Part shown: piece by piece, positions 57,024-64,000 of the stretch
How positions within the stretch are numbered: the stretch's first letter is position 1
How the letters are laid out: each line of letters starts with the position of its first letter
Origin: an uncultured Flavobacteriales bacterium
GTDB taxonomy: Bacteria > Bacteroidota > Bacteroidia > Flavobacteriales_D > Parvicellaceae
Reading direction: 5' to 3'
Assembly: GCA_943788755.1 (NCBI GenBank)
Contig: CALSRM010000003.1
Span: forward strand, 1,674,001-1,738,000
Length of the DNA stretch: 64,000 bases
Notes under the pieces: model-generated
The model's input: only the letters and a program-made list of their open reading frames with translations
Databases searched by the model: none
Told to the model about the DNA's origin: nothing
Position numbers and translations under genes: made by a program

Positions 57024-57713
57024 ATGAAAACCAAAGTAATAATATTGACAATGCTACTTACAGGTGGCTTGGGTGTGTCAGCTCAGAAGAATAATAAAAA
57101 TAAAACAGAGATGAAATTAGAAACAAAACTAGATTCAGTAAGTTACGGAATAGGTATTAACATTGCTGAGAATTTGAAAGGACAAGGTTTAGGAGATTTA
57201 AACGTTGAGGCAATGGCTAAAGGATTACAGGATATTTTGAATGATTCGGAATTGGCAATTAGTAAAGAAGAAGTGGGTCCTTTATTGAATGAATATATGG
57301 GGCAACTACAAGCTGAAAAAGCAAAAGGAGCTTCTAAGGAAGGTGCTGATTTTTTAGCGAAAAACGGTAAAAGAAAAGAGATTACTACACTTCCAAGTGG
57401 TTTACAGTATGAAGTGTTAACTACTGGTTCTGGAGCAACACCAGGTCTAAATGATAAAGTAACTACGCATTACACAGGTACATTAATTGATGGAACTGTA
57501 TTCGATAGCTCTGTTGAAAGAGGTCAACCAGCATCTTTTCCAGTTAGTGGAGTAATAAAAGGATGGACGGAAGCTTTGCAATTGATGAAGGAAGGTGATA
57601 AGTGGAAACTATATATTCCTTACGATTTGGCTTATGGAGAAAGAGGAGCTGGAGCTAATATCGGACCATATGCAGCACTTATTTTTGAAATTGAATTAAT
57701 TTCAGTAGATTAA
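57024..57713 (+). CDS. FKBP-type peptidyl-prolyl isomerase, FkpA/Mip-like
   Basis: A 229-residue exported isomerase with a signal peptide ([10 protein letters not shown]), an N-terminal helical dimer domain (about 35-115, [32 protein letters not shown]) and a C-terminal FKBP domain ([63 protein letters not shown]). It helps fold proteins in the periplasm. A second FKBP gene follows after five bases. Confidence 0.93.
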   Translation: MKTKVIILTMLLTGGLGVSAQKNNKNKTEMKLETKLDSVSYGIGINIAENLKGQGLGDLNVEAMAKGLQDILNDSELAISKEEVGPLLNEYMGQLQAEKAKGASKEGADFLAKNGKRKEITTLPSGLQYEVLTTGSGATPGLNDKVTTHYTGTLIDGTVFDSSVERGQPASFPVSGVIKGWTEALQLMKEGDKWKLYIPYDLAYGERGAGANIGPYAALIFEIELISVD

Positions 57714-57718
57714 TAAAT

Positions 57719-58258
57719 ATGAAAAATTTTTGGATATTTGCAATTGGGTCATTAGTAGTGACGGGTTGTATTGAAAATACATCAACAGAAAATGTAAAAG
57801 AGGATAAGGAAGAAGTTGTTTCTACAAGCAATGAAATCAAAAACCCTCCGAGAGTTGAAAGTCCAGCTGATGTTAATTTAAGAGAAGGACAGGAGTTTCT
57901 AGCAGCAAATTCGCTAAAGGAAGGAGTTGTTACTTTAGAAAGCGGGATGCAATATAAAGTATTGATTCCAGGTTCAGGAGTTTCTCCATTATCTACTGAT
58001 AGAGTTTCGGTACATTATCATGGAACGCTAATTGACGGAAGAGTTTTCGATAGTTCTGTCGAAAGAGGTACGCCTGCATCATTTGGAGTTACCCAAGTGA
58101 TTCAAGGGTGGATTGAAGCACTTCAGTTAATGAATCCGGGTTCAAAATGGATTCTTTATATCCCTGGTGATTTAGCTTATGGTGTTAGAGGTAGTGGTGA
58201 TTTAATTGGTCCAAATGCGACTTTGGTTTTCGAAGTAGAGCTATTAGGAATAGAATAA
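57719..58258 (+). CDS. FKBP-type peptidyl-prolyl isomerase lipoprotein
   Basis: A 179-residue lipoprotein (lipobox VTGC at its N-terminus) with a disordered acidic spacer, a remnant of the helical domain ([15 protein letters not shown]) and the FKBP domain. The domain ([40 protein letters not shown]) is close to that of the upstream gene, so the two arose by tandem duplication, with most of the dimer domain lost in this copy. It probably acts at the outer or inner membrane. Confidence 0.9.
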   Translation: MKNFWIFAIGSLVVTGCIENTSTENVKEDKEEVVSTSNEIKNPPRVESPADVNLREGQEFLAANSLKEGVVTLESGMQYKVLIPGSGVSPLSTDRVSVHYHGTLIDGRVFDSSVERGTPASFGVTQVIQGWIEALQLMNPGSKWILYIPGDLAYGVRGSGDLIGPNATLVFEVELLGIE

Positions 58259-58693
58259 AAATATAGAGGGCGTTATTACAATCATAAATATCTGTGGTAT
58301 TTAAAAAGTAAGTTACATTTTGCAGCACCGAATCAACCAATGGGTTGCTAAATTGGTGACAGCTCAAGCCATCTTCTGGAATGAAGCAAACGTAGGTCCA
58401 GAAAGTGGTAACCAATTATAGACGTGTGCAGCGTGGCAAAAAGGGGTAGTATCGCTTACAACAACGCCATCTCCAAAATACCATGATAAAAAATCTACTT
58501 CAGCATAATTGTCTATGGTAAAGGTGATAGCGTCTCCTTTACAGATATTATTATTGTCAATAATTATACTCGCTTGTGGGCCAATAATATATATATAGGA
58601 TAAATAGATATGTCTGTGCAGCCGTATCTAGTAGAAACAACTAATTCAATAGCGTGCAATCCAGAAGGACAGAGTACAAAATTTTTGGGAAAT
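58259..58693 (-). pseudogene. Remnant of a PKD-domain surface protein
   Basis: The 520-base gap between the second FKBP gene and murQ holds a broken coding sequence on the minus strand. Three frames read in turn: FPKNFVLCPSGLHAIELV ... RYGCTDISIYP (to about 58595), then IIGPQASIIIDNNNICKGDA ... FLSWYFGDGVVVSDTTPF, then VCFIPEDGLSCHQFSNPLV ... NTTDIYDCNNALY. The WYFGDG motif with a downstream VYN is a PKD domain, and the GCTDI segment is typical of repeat units in large secreted Bacteroidota proteins. At least two indels and two truncated ends make it a pseudogene. The first break falls in an AT repeat (about 58588-58597). A 41-codon ATG reading frame in the remaining 58694-58778 does not look like a gene. 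Confidence 0.75.
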
Positions 58694-58778
58694 TAGTTCA
58701 AGAGCTAATTTATGATGATGGTTTTGATGACCTTGATAAGGAAGAATAGCATTTAGAATAGTAAGGCTCATTGCTTCT

Positions 58779-59591
58779 TTATTTCTTTCCAGCATCAACT
58801 GCTTTGCGAACGCTTCCATGTTCTTTTAGTAGCTTGTTAGCTTCGTCGTAAGAGTTTCCTAATTGCTCCATTACCATTTTAGTTCCTCTATCTACTAATT
58901 TGTTATTACTAAGCTGCATGTCAATCATTCTATTACCTTCCACACGTCCTATCTTTATCATAACGGATGTTGAGATCATATTAAGAACCAACTTTTGAGC
59001 AGTTCCTGATTTCATGCGCGTACTTCCAGTAACAAACTCAGGTCCAACTACCGGAACTATAGAGTGTTTAGCTAATAAGTCCATTGGGCTTCCTGGATTA
59101 CAAGTGATGCTTCCAGTTAAGATACCTAGTTCATTACATTTATTAAATGCTCCAATTACGTATGGAGTAGTACCGGAAGCTGCAATTCCAATAACGGTAT
59201 CATCTTCTCCAACTTGATATTCTTGCAGGTCATTCCATGCACCGTTTTCATTATCTTCAGCAAATTCAACAGCCTTTCGTATTGCGTCGTCTCCTCCTGC
59301 AATAATACCTATTACCATTCCATGTGGCACACCAAATGTTGGAGGGCATTCACTTGCATCTACAATTCCAAGTCTTCCACTAGTACCTGCACCAATATAA
59401 AATAAGCGACCACCTTTGTTAATACGAAGTACAATTTCATCAACCAACTTCTCGATAGCCGAAATTACTTTTTCTATAGCATCAGGAACAGTTTTATCTT
59501 CTTTGTTCATGTTTACAAGAAGGTCTCTTGTGCTCATTTTGTCCAAATGATTATGATTGGATTCTGATTCCGTAATTTTGTCTATCGCCAT
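58779..59591 (-). CDS. murQ: N-acetylmuramic acid 6-phosphate etherase
   Basis: MurQ cleaves the lactyl ether of MurNAc-6-phosphate to give GlcNAc-6-phosphate, recycling cell wall. The 270-residue SIS-domain protein has GAGTSGRLGIVDASECPPTFG, whose Glu is the catalytic residue, followed by GIIAGGDDAI and VTGSTRMKSGTAQKL. It is about 30 residues shorter than the E. coli enzyme but complete at both ends. No other cell-wall recycling gene lies near. Start at the ATG at 59591. Confidence 0.95.
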   Translation of the reverse strand: MAIDKITESESNHNHLDKMSTRDLLVNMNKEDKTVPDAIEKVISAIEKLVDEIVLRINKGGRLFYIGAGTSGRLGIVDASECPPTFGVPHGMVIGIIAGGDDAIRKAVEFAEDNENGAWNDLQEYQVGEDDTVIGIAASGTTPYVIGAFNKCNELGILTGSITCNPGSPMDLLAKHSIVPVVGPEFVTGSTRMKSGTAQKLVLNMISTSVMIKIGRVEGNRMIDMQLSNNKLVDRGTKMVMEQLGNSYDEANKLLKEHGSVRKAVDAGKK

Positions 59592-59641
59592 ATACTACAA
59601 TGTTAGTGATTATATATGTAATCCAAAATGTATTTTATGTA

Positions 59642-59660
59642 ATGTTCAAAAACTGAACAT
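59642..59660. promoter_or_regulatory. Palindrome between murQ and bcp
   Basis: ATGTTCA and TGAACAT are perfect inverted copies separated by five bases. The site lies between the divergent genes and just upstream of the bcp promoter elements, so it may be an operator; no regulator is known. Confidence 0.4.
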
Positions 59661-59663
59661 ATA

Positions 59664-59694
59664 TTGATTAAAAAATGAGTTGTTGATAATTTTG
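59664..59694 (+). promoter_or_regulatory. Bacteroidota-type promoter of bcp
   Basis: TTG at 59664-59666 and TAATTTTG at 59687-59694 are 20 bases apart and match both consensus elements. The leader would be about 56 bases. Confidence 0.5.
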
Positions 59695-59755
59695 TATATC
59701 TATTATTGATATATTAGCGAAGTATTCGGTCTTTTGTAGTTAAAACTAACAAATT

Positions 59756-60220
59756 ATGAGTGATATTAAGGAGGGAGTTAAAGCTCCTAATTTTAGTGGA
59801 GTAGATCAAAATGGAAATACAGTTAAGTTATCTGATTTTTCTGGAAAAACATTAATTGTTTATTTCTACCCAAAAGATAATACACCAGGGTGTACAATGC
59901 AAGCATGTAATTTGAGGGATAACTATGCGTTATTGTTGGAAAAAGGATTTGCAATTGTTGGAGTAAGTGCTGATACAGAAAAAAAACACCAAGGATTTAT
60001 TGAAAAATATGATTTACCATTTCCATTAATTGCAGATACGGAAAAGGTAATGATCAAGCAATTTGAATGTTGGGGATTAAAAAAATTTATGGGAAGAGAA
60101 TATGACGGAATTTTTCGTAAGACATTTATAATAAATGGGGAAGGAATGATTATTAAAATATTTGAAAAGGTTAAAACAAAACATCATACACAACAAATTT
60201 TAGAAGAATTGGAGGGTTAA
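59756..60220 (+). CDS. bcp: Thiol peroxidase, Bcp-type peroxiredoxin
   Basis: This 154-residue peroxiredoxin reduces peroxides with electrons from thioredoxin. The peroxidatic Cys46 and resolving Cys51 are both present in PGCTMQACNLRD, which is the two-Cys Bcp arrangement. FYPKDNTPG and FRKTFIINGEG are usual. No signal peptide, so it is cytoplasmic. It is followed by recA after 60 bases, with a palindrome in between. Confidence 0.94.
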   Translation: MSDIKEGVKAPNFSGVDQNGNTVKLSDFSGKTLIVYFYPKDNTPGCTMQACNLRDNYALLLEKGFAIVGVSADTEKKHQGFIEKYDLPFPLIADTEKVMIKQFECWGLKKFMGREYDGIFRKTFIINGEGMIIKIFEKVKTKHHTQQILEELEG

Positions 60221-60226
60221 AAACAC

Positions 60227-60245
60227 AACGTAAATAGCTTACGTT
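60227..60245. promoter_or_regulatory. Palindrome before recA
   Basis: AACGTAA and TTACGTT are perfect seven-base inverted copies separated by five bases, 35 bases before the recA ATG. This fits an operator; it does not match the CTG-N10-CAG LexA box of E. coli. A weak terminator for bcp is the other reading. Confidence 0.4.
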
Positions 60246-60280
60246 CACCTTCTCGTATAATTGTAGGAAAATTATTCATT

Positions 60281-61294
60281 ATGGCAGTAGCAAAAGAAAA
60301 AGTAGCAAACACAGAAAAATTAAAAGCGTTACAAGCAACGCTTGACAGATTAGACAAATCGTATGGTAAAGGTACGGTTATGCGATTAGGAGATAACGCA
60401 ATAGAGGATATGGAGGTTATATCTTCTGGTTCTGTTACAATAAACCGAGCATTAGGAGTTGGCGGTTTTCCAAAAGGAAGAGTTGTTGAAATTTATGGTC
60501 CGGAATCATCAGGTAAAACAACTTTGACAATTCATGCAATTGCTGAGTGTCAAAAAGCGGGAGGAATTGCAGCATTTATTGATGCAGAGCACGCGTTCGA
60601 TCAATTTTATGCCAGATCTTTAGGTGTTGATGTTGAGAATTTATTAATATCTCAACCAGATAATGGAGAGCAAGCATTGGAAATTGCGGATAATTTAATT
60701 CGCTCTGGGGCGATTGATTTAGTGGTAATTGACTCAGTTGCCGCACTTACTCCGAAAGCGGAGATTGAAGGAGAGATGGGAGATAGCCAAATGGGATTGC
60801 AAGCTAGATTGATGTCTAAAGCATTGAGAAAGTTAACATCTTCTATTAATAAGGCAAATACCTGTTGTATATTTATTAATCAATTACGAGAAAAAATTGG
60901 TGTAATGTTCGGAAACCCGGAAACAACGACGGGAGGAAATGCTTTGAAGTTTTATTCATCTATAAGATTAGATATTCGTCGTTCCACTCAGATTAAAAAT
61001 GGAGATGAAGTAGTTGGTAACAGAACACGTGTTAAAATTGTTAAAAATAAAGTAGCTCCGCCTTTTCGATTAGCAGAATTCGATATCATGTACGGAAAAG
61101 GAATTTCCAAAATGGGAGAAATAATAGATTTAGGTGTTGAATTTGAAATTATAAAGAAAAGTGGATCTTGGTATAGTTATGGAGATACCAAGTTAGGTCA
61201 AGGTAAGGATGCAGTTAAAGATTTATTAATGGATAATCCTGAACTTTCTGAGGAATTAGAAAAGAAAGTAGTTGCTGCTTTGGGAAGTAAATAA
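60281..61294 (+). CDS. recA: Recombinase RecA
   Basis: RecA forms filaments on single-stranded DNA for homologous recombination and repair. The 337-residue length is normal. The Walker [10 protein letters not shown] is at residues 73-81, followed by [36 protein letters not shown] and the loop-L2 region [23 protein letters not shown]. The C-terminus is short and without the strong acidic tail seen in E. coli. A terminator-like hairpin follows at 61364. Confidence 0.98.
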   Translation: MAVAKEKVANTEKLKALQATLDRLDKSYGKGTVMRLGDNAIEDMEVISSGSVTINRALGVGGFPKGRVVEIYGPESSGKTTLTIHAIAECQKAGGIAAFIDAEHAFDQFYARSLGVDVENLLISQPDNGEQALEIADNLIRSGAIDLVVIDSVAALTPKAEIEGEMGDSQMGLQARLMSKALRKLTSSINKANTCCIFINQLREKIGVMFGNPETTTGGNALKFYSSIRLDIRRSTQIKNGDEVVGNRTRVKIVKNKVAPPFRLAEFDIMYGKGISKMGEIIDLGVEFEIIKKSGSWYSYGDTKLGQGKDAVKDLLMDNPELSEELEKKVVAALGSK

Positions 61295-61363
61295 ACAAAT
61301 TAGTAAAAGGCTAAGCCAAGTTATTGATTGGTATGTAATAATCCCTTTCAATTGACTATATTT

Positions 61364-61391
61364 GGGCGCTATCATTCATTTGATAGCGCCC
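61364..61391 (+). terminator. Hairpin between recA and the TPR lipoprotein gene
   Basis: GGGCGCTATCA and TGATAGCGCCC form a perfect 11-base stem with a six-base loop, followed by ATTTTATTT. A -7-like box TATATTTG ends two bases before the stem's G-run, so the hairpin might instead be part of the next gene's leader. Confidence 0.75.
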
Positions 61392-61407
61392 ATTTTATTT
61401 AAAATTA

Positions 61408-62484
61408 ATGAAAAATATATTTTGGTTACTTTGTTTATTGTTTGTTACCAGTTGTGGAACGAAAACGGATGGAGAGACATCTGAGACAGAAATTAATGAT
61501 AACAAGGATTCTATTATTGATAATGTTATTGTAGCAAACCCTTTGACTGCATTAGAAGAACAAATTTTAAGTAATCCAGAATCTCCAAATGGCTATTACA
61601 AACGAGCGTTGTATTATAAAAATCAATATAAATTTAAGAATGCAGTTGATGATATTAATAGAGCATTAAAACTTGCTCCGGAATCAGCAGCGATGAATTA
61701 TGCAAAGGCAGACATACAATACGCAGCTGCTATGTATAAGGGGGATATATCTCTGTTAGATCAAGCTGAAATTTATTTAAATTATGCATTAGAGTATGAT
61801 TCTATTAATTCGGATGCATTATTATTATTGGCAGAACTTAAGGCTGCATATAGTGAACCAGATAAGGCGATGATTTACGTAAATAGAGTATTGAAAGAGA
61901 ATCAGTATTTGCCGCGTCCTTACTATGTTAAAGGTAAGATCTACGAATCATTAGGAAACATGAAGTTGGCAGAGTCATCTTACCAGACTGCGATAGAAAT
62001 GGATGCGAATTATTATGCTGCCATGATTCAATTGGGTTGGATTTATGCACAGCAGGAAAGTGATTTAGCGATTACGTATTATGATGCGGCATTGGAAATT
62101 TACCCAGAGAGTATGGAAGCTATTCGAAACAAGGGTTTATATCTACATTTTGCGAATAAGCCACTGGAAGCTAGGATTTATTTTTACAAGATGTTGGAAA
62201 TTGATTCTACTTTTGAGGAAGCATATTTCAATATTGGAAACACGTATGTTGGAATTTATCGAGATCATATGTTACAGTATACTAAAGATACAATCGTCGA
62301 GAAAGCACTAGAAAATTTTCAGAAAGCAGTTGATATAAACCCTAGATATGTTCAAGCTTGGTATAACCTGGGTCTTGGAAATGAAATCAAAGGTGATAAA
62401 CAAACTGCTAGAGAGGTTTATAATTATATTCTTTCAATTGAAACGAATTATGAACCAGCTATTGAGGGCTTGAATAGGTTATGA
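61408..62484 (+). CDS. TPR-repeat lipoprotein
   Basis: This 358-residue lipoprotein has a signal peptide ending VTSC (Cys16) and then about eight tetratricopeptide repeats. Clear examples are NGYYKRALYYKNQYKFKNAVDDINRALKLAP, YYAAMIQLGWIYAQQESDLAITYYDAALEIYP and VQAWYNLGLGNEIKGDKQTAREVYNYIL. TPR repeats hold protein partners together. Its target is unknown. It overlaps the hydrolase gene by four bases (ATGA), so the two are coupled. Confidence 0.88.
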   Translation: MKNIFWLLCLLFVTSCGTKTDGETSETEINDNKDSIIDNVIVANPLTALEEQILSNPESPNGYYKRALYYKNQYKFKNAVDDINRALKLAPESAAMNYAKADIQYAAAMYKGDISLLDQAEIYLNYALEYDSINSDALLLLAELKAAYSEPDKAMIYVNRVLKENQYLPRPYYVKGKIYESLGNMKLAESSYQTAIEMDANYYAAMIQLGWIYAQQESDLAITYYDAALEIYPESMEAIRNKGLYLHFANKPLEARIYFYKMLEIDSTFEEAYFNIGNTYVGIYRDHMLQYTKDTIVEKALENFQKAVDINPRYVQAWYNLGLGNEIKGDKQTAREVYNYILSIETNYEPAIEGLNRL

Positions 62485-63284
62485 AGCTTGTTGTAAAGAT
62501 AGGGAAGTGGCTATTGATATTGGTTGTTGTGCTTTACATTTCAGCATGTTCATATTTGTATTTTCAGCAGGAAAGTATCCTATTTCACCCTACTAAATTA
62601 AGTGCAGATTATCAATTTGATTTTGCTGTTGATTTTGAAGAAAAAGTTATAGTTGGCCAGGATGGAACGAAATTAAGTGGAGTATTGTTTAAAGCGGATA
62701 AATCGAAAGGACTTGTTTTTTACTTGCATGGCAATGCTGGTGACATTACAAGATGTGAAAAGGATGCTTATGTTTATACCAAATTAGGTTATGATTGTTT
62801 CGTGTTAGATTATAGAGGTTTTGGTAAGAGTGAGGGCAAAATTATTAGTCAAAATCAATTTTATACTGATGTAGAAATAGCATATGATAGTCTTTGTGAG
62901 CATTACAACGAAAGCGATATCATTATTTTAGGCTATTCGATAGGTACGGGTCCTGCGGCTATGCTTGCTTCTGAATCTAATGCAAATCACTTGATTCTTC
63001 TAGCGCCATATTACAGTATGGTTGATATGATGAATAATCAATACCCCTTCATACCGAGTTACTTTTTAGAGTATAAGTTAAAAACGTATGAGTTCATTCC
63101 AAAAGTAAAATCCCCAATTTCTATTTTCCATGGAGATACTGATGAAATTATTTATTATGGGGCATCTGTTAAATTAAAAGAACACTTTAATAGCAAAGAT
63201 GAGTTAATTACACTTCCCGGACAAACCCATGTAGGAATGAATCAGAATCCAATTTTCGTTGAGTGGTTGAGAAATAAATTTTAG
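62481..63284 (+). CDS. Alpha/beta hydrolase, membrane anchored
   Basis: This 267-residue protein has an N-terminal membrane segment (WLLILVVVLYISACSYLYF) and an alpha/beta-hydrolase domain. The oxyanion region is YLHGNAGD, the nucleophile Ser is in LGYSIGTGPAA, and the likely acid and His are in HGDTDEIIYY and GQTHVGM. It resembles the BAAT/YfhR-like 'serine aminopeptidase S33' group that hydrolyses lipids or peptides. The substrate is unknown. It begins four bases inside the end of the TPR lipoprotein gene. Confidence 0.82.
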   Translation: MKLVVKIGKWLLILVVVLYISACSYLYFQQESILFHPTKLSADYQFDFAVDFEEKVIVGQDGTKLSGVLFKADKSKGLVFYLHGNAGDITRCEKDAYVYTKLGYDCFVLDYRGFGKSEGKIISQNQFYTDVEIAYDSLCEHYNESDIIILGYSIGTGPAAMLASESNANHLILLAPYYSMVDMMNNQYPFIPSYFLEYKLKTYEFIPKVKSPISIFHGDTDEIIYYGASVKLKEHFNSKDELITLPGQTHVGMNQNPIFVEWLRNKF

Positions 63285-63285
63285 A

Positions 63286-64000
63286 TTAAAGGTCTCTTTT
63301 CTTTAATATCAAATTGGATAAAAACACAAATATTGCAATGTACATTGTTGCTACAACTGTTCTTATTGGCTGAGAAATAATCAGGTTTACTTGTTCCATT
63401 CCTTTTGACCGTGCCGCAGGATCAGGGTTAGATTGAACCATATCCGTTAACCATTGAAGTGGGAATGGTGTCAATTCAGAAATTGAATTAATTGGAAAAA
63501 ACTGAACAATAGAATTATCTCCTATAGTTAATGATATTGTCATAGAGATTAATGGGTTTACAACTATAATAGCAAGTGTGAAAATTATAATTGATAAAGC
63601 CGTTTTCCTTAATAGAATTGAAAAAAGAAAGGCAAGTGTAAAATAACCAATGGTTTGAATAAAATAAATTCCTACGTAATATATATCATTAAGCATATTA
63701 CCTACATCCGAAAAAATAAATCCAAATACTGTTCCTAGCAAAAATGTATATAGAGTAGCCGCCATGGCTAATGCTATAAGAAATAAGAATTTTGAAGCTA
63801 TAACTTGTTGCTTACTTAAGCCATCTATGACGTTTTGTTTAAATGTCCGATAATTAAAATCGTTGCAAATAATTAAAACAATTAAAATACCAAGAAGTAG
63901 ATTAAACCAACTTGCAACCCAGGTTACACCATTCCATACAACAGGGAATTTAAAAACTGAAGATCCTTCCCAATACATAGGTGTTCCTTCTTGTCCGAAA
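63286..64000 (-). CDS. ABC-2 type transporter permease (5' end beyond window)
   Basis: The C-terminal 237 residues of a permease are seen. About five membrane helices are visible, including WFNLLLGILIVLIICNDFNYRT and the long hydrophobic pair FKFLFLIALAMAATLYTFLLG-like region, with an intracellular loop RTFKQNVIDGLSKQQVIASKF. This is the layout of ABC-2 type permeases that export polysaccharides, lipids or drugs. The frame is open to the right edge, so an earlier start lies outside; the ATG at 63978 is not necessarily the start. Its ATPase gene should lie just right of the window. Confidence 0.78.
   Translation of the reverse strand, partial: FGQEGTPMYWEGSSVFKFPVVWNGVTWVASWFNLLLGILIVLIICNDFNYRTFKQNVIDGLSKQQVIASKFLFLIALAMAATLYTFLLGTVFGFIFSDVGNMLNDIYYVGIYFIQTIGYFTLAFLFSILLRKTALSIIIFTLAIIVVNPLISMTISLTIGDNSIVQFFPINSISELTPFPLQWLTDMVQSNPDPAARSKGMEQVNLIISQPIRTVVATMYIAIFVFLSNLILKKRDL

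Noticed and set aside
58646-58771. 41-codon ATG frame at the murQ end of the PKD remnant
   Set aside because: It shares the frame of one PKD segment but stops before it and has no recognisable motif.
1-64000. tRNA genes, insertion sequences, prophage or CRISPR arrays
   Set aside because: I looked in all gaps and saw no cloverleaf arms, transposase motifs, terminal repeats with target duplications, or regularly spaced repeats.

Overview
This window reads as a chromosomal segment of a low-GC member of Bacteroidota, most likely a Flavobacteriales/Cryomorphaceae-type bacterium. The evidence is the gene families present: S46 dipeptidyl peptidase, DUF5117/5118-type metalloprotease, DUF1573, a PurA-like DUF3276 protein, DUF5683 next to parAB, LysM-PBP1 protein, PKD-domain remnant, fused SpmA-SpmB, and a long NusB. 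Promoter-like sites of the Bacteroidota type (TTG, then about 19 bases, then TAnnTTTG) agree. I see no tRNA, rRNA, CRISPR array, insertion sequence or prophage. Most of the window is core housekeeping sequence, so novelty is limited to single genes and sites.

Layout. 1-12.7 kb is almost all minus strand: citrate synthase (cut by the left edge), a 12-residue-repeat protein fused to a potassium channel, a frameshifted zinc metalloprotease, a thioredoxin-like protein, a CoxE-type VWA protein with its MoxR ATPase, 3-hydroxybutyryl-CoA dehydrogenase, a sugar-phosphate transferase behind a frameshifted lipoprotein, and a Gfo/Idh/MocA oxidoreductase. 12.8-19.5 kb holds pcm, a beta-barrel protein, a sulfurtransferase, smpB, a VIT-VWA protein, DUF445 and a small lipoprotein. 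19.6-23.5 kb is an unusual flavoprotein, DUF5683 and parB-parA. 23.7-32 kb holds an FMN reductase, an acidic unknown protein, the DUF3276 protein, an ABC exporter, the run leucine dehydrogenase-nusB-DUF1573-yajC-coaE, and a SpmA-SpmB protein.

32-36.6 kb (minus) has a glutamine amidotransferase, a Sua5/YciO protein, a transaldolase-like aldolase, a GNAT acetyltransferase, an MFS transporter and miaA. 36.8-44.8 kb (plus) has guaA, a LysM-PBP1 protein, a frameshifted topoisomerase III and a BamA/TamA-like outer-membrane protein. 44.8-54.4 kb mixes a lipoprotein, htpG, small unknown proteins, a TerB-DnaJ protein, a rhomboid protease and an aspartate-type aminotransferase. 54.5-64 kb has a DPP7-like peptidase, two tandem FKBP isomerases, a decayed PKD-domain fragment, murQ, bcp, recA, a TPR lipoprotein, an alpha/beta hydrolase and an ABC-2 permease cut by the right edge.

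Main points of interest. (1) The channel protein carries sixteen uninterrupted 12-residue repeats, a period that is not the pentapeptide repeat. (2) Three otherwise intact genes each carry what looks like one extra base, which points to recent decay or to sequence error. (3) A lipoamide-dehydrogenase-like flavoprotein lacks the redox cysteines but has a cysteine cluster at its C-terminus. (4) pcm and guaA have promoter boxes placed so that the transcript would start at the ATG. (5) A 91-base nested hairpin lies before the rhomboid gene, a sigma-54-like site before htpG, and a palindrome before recA. I did not find a clear multi-gene undescribed system.
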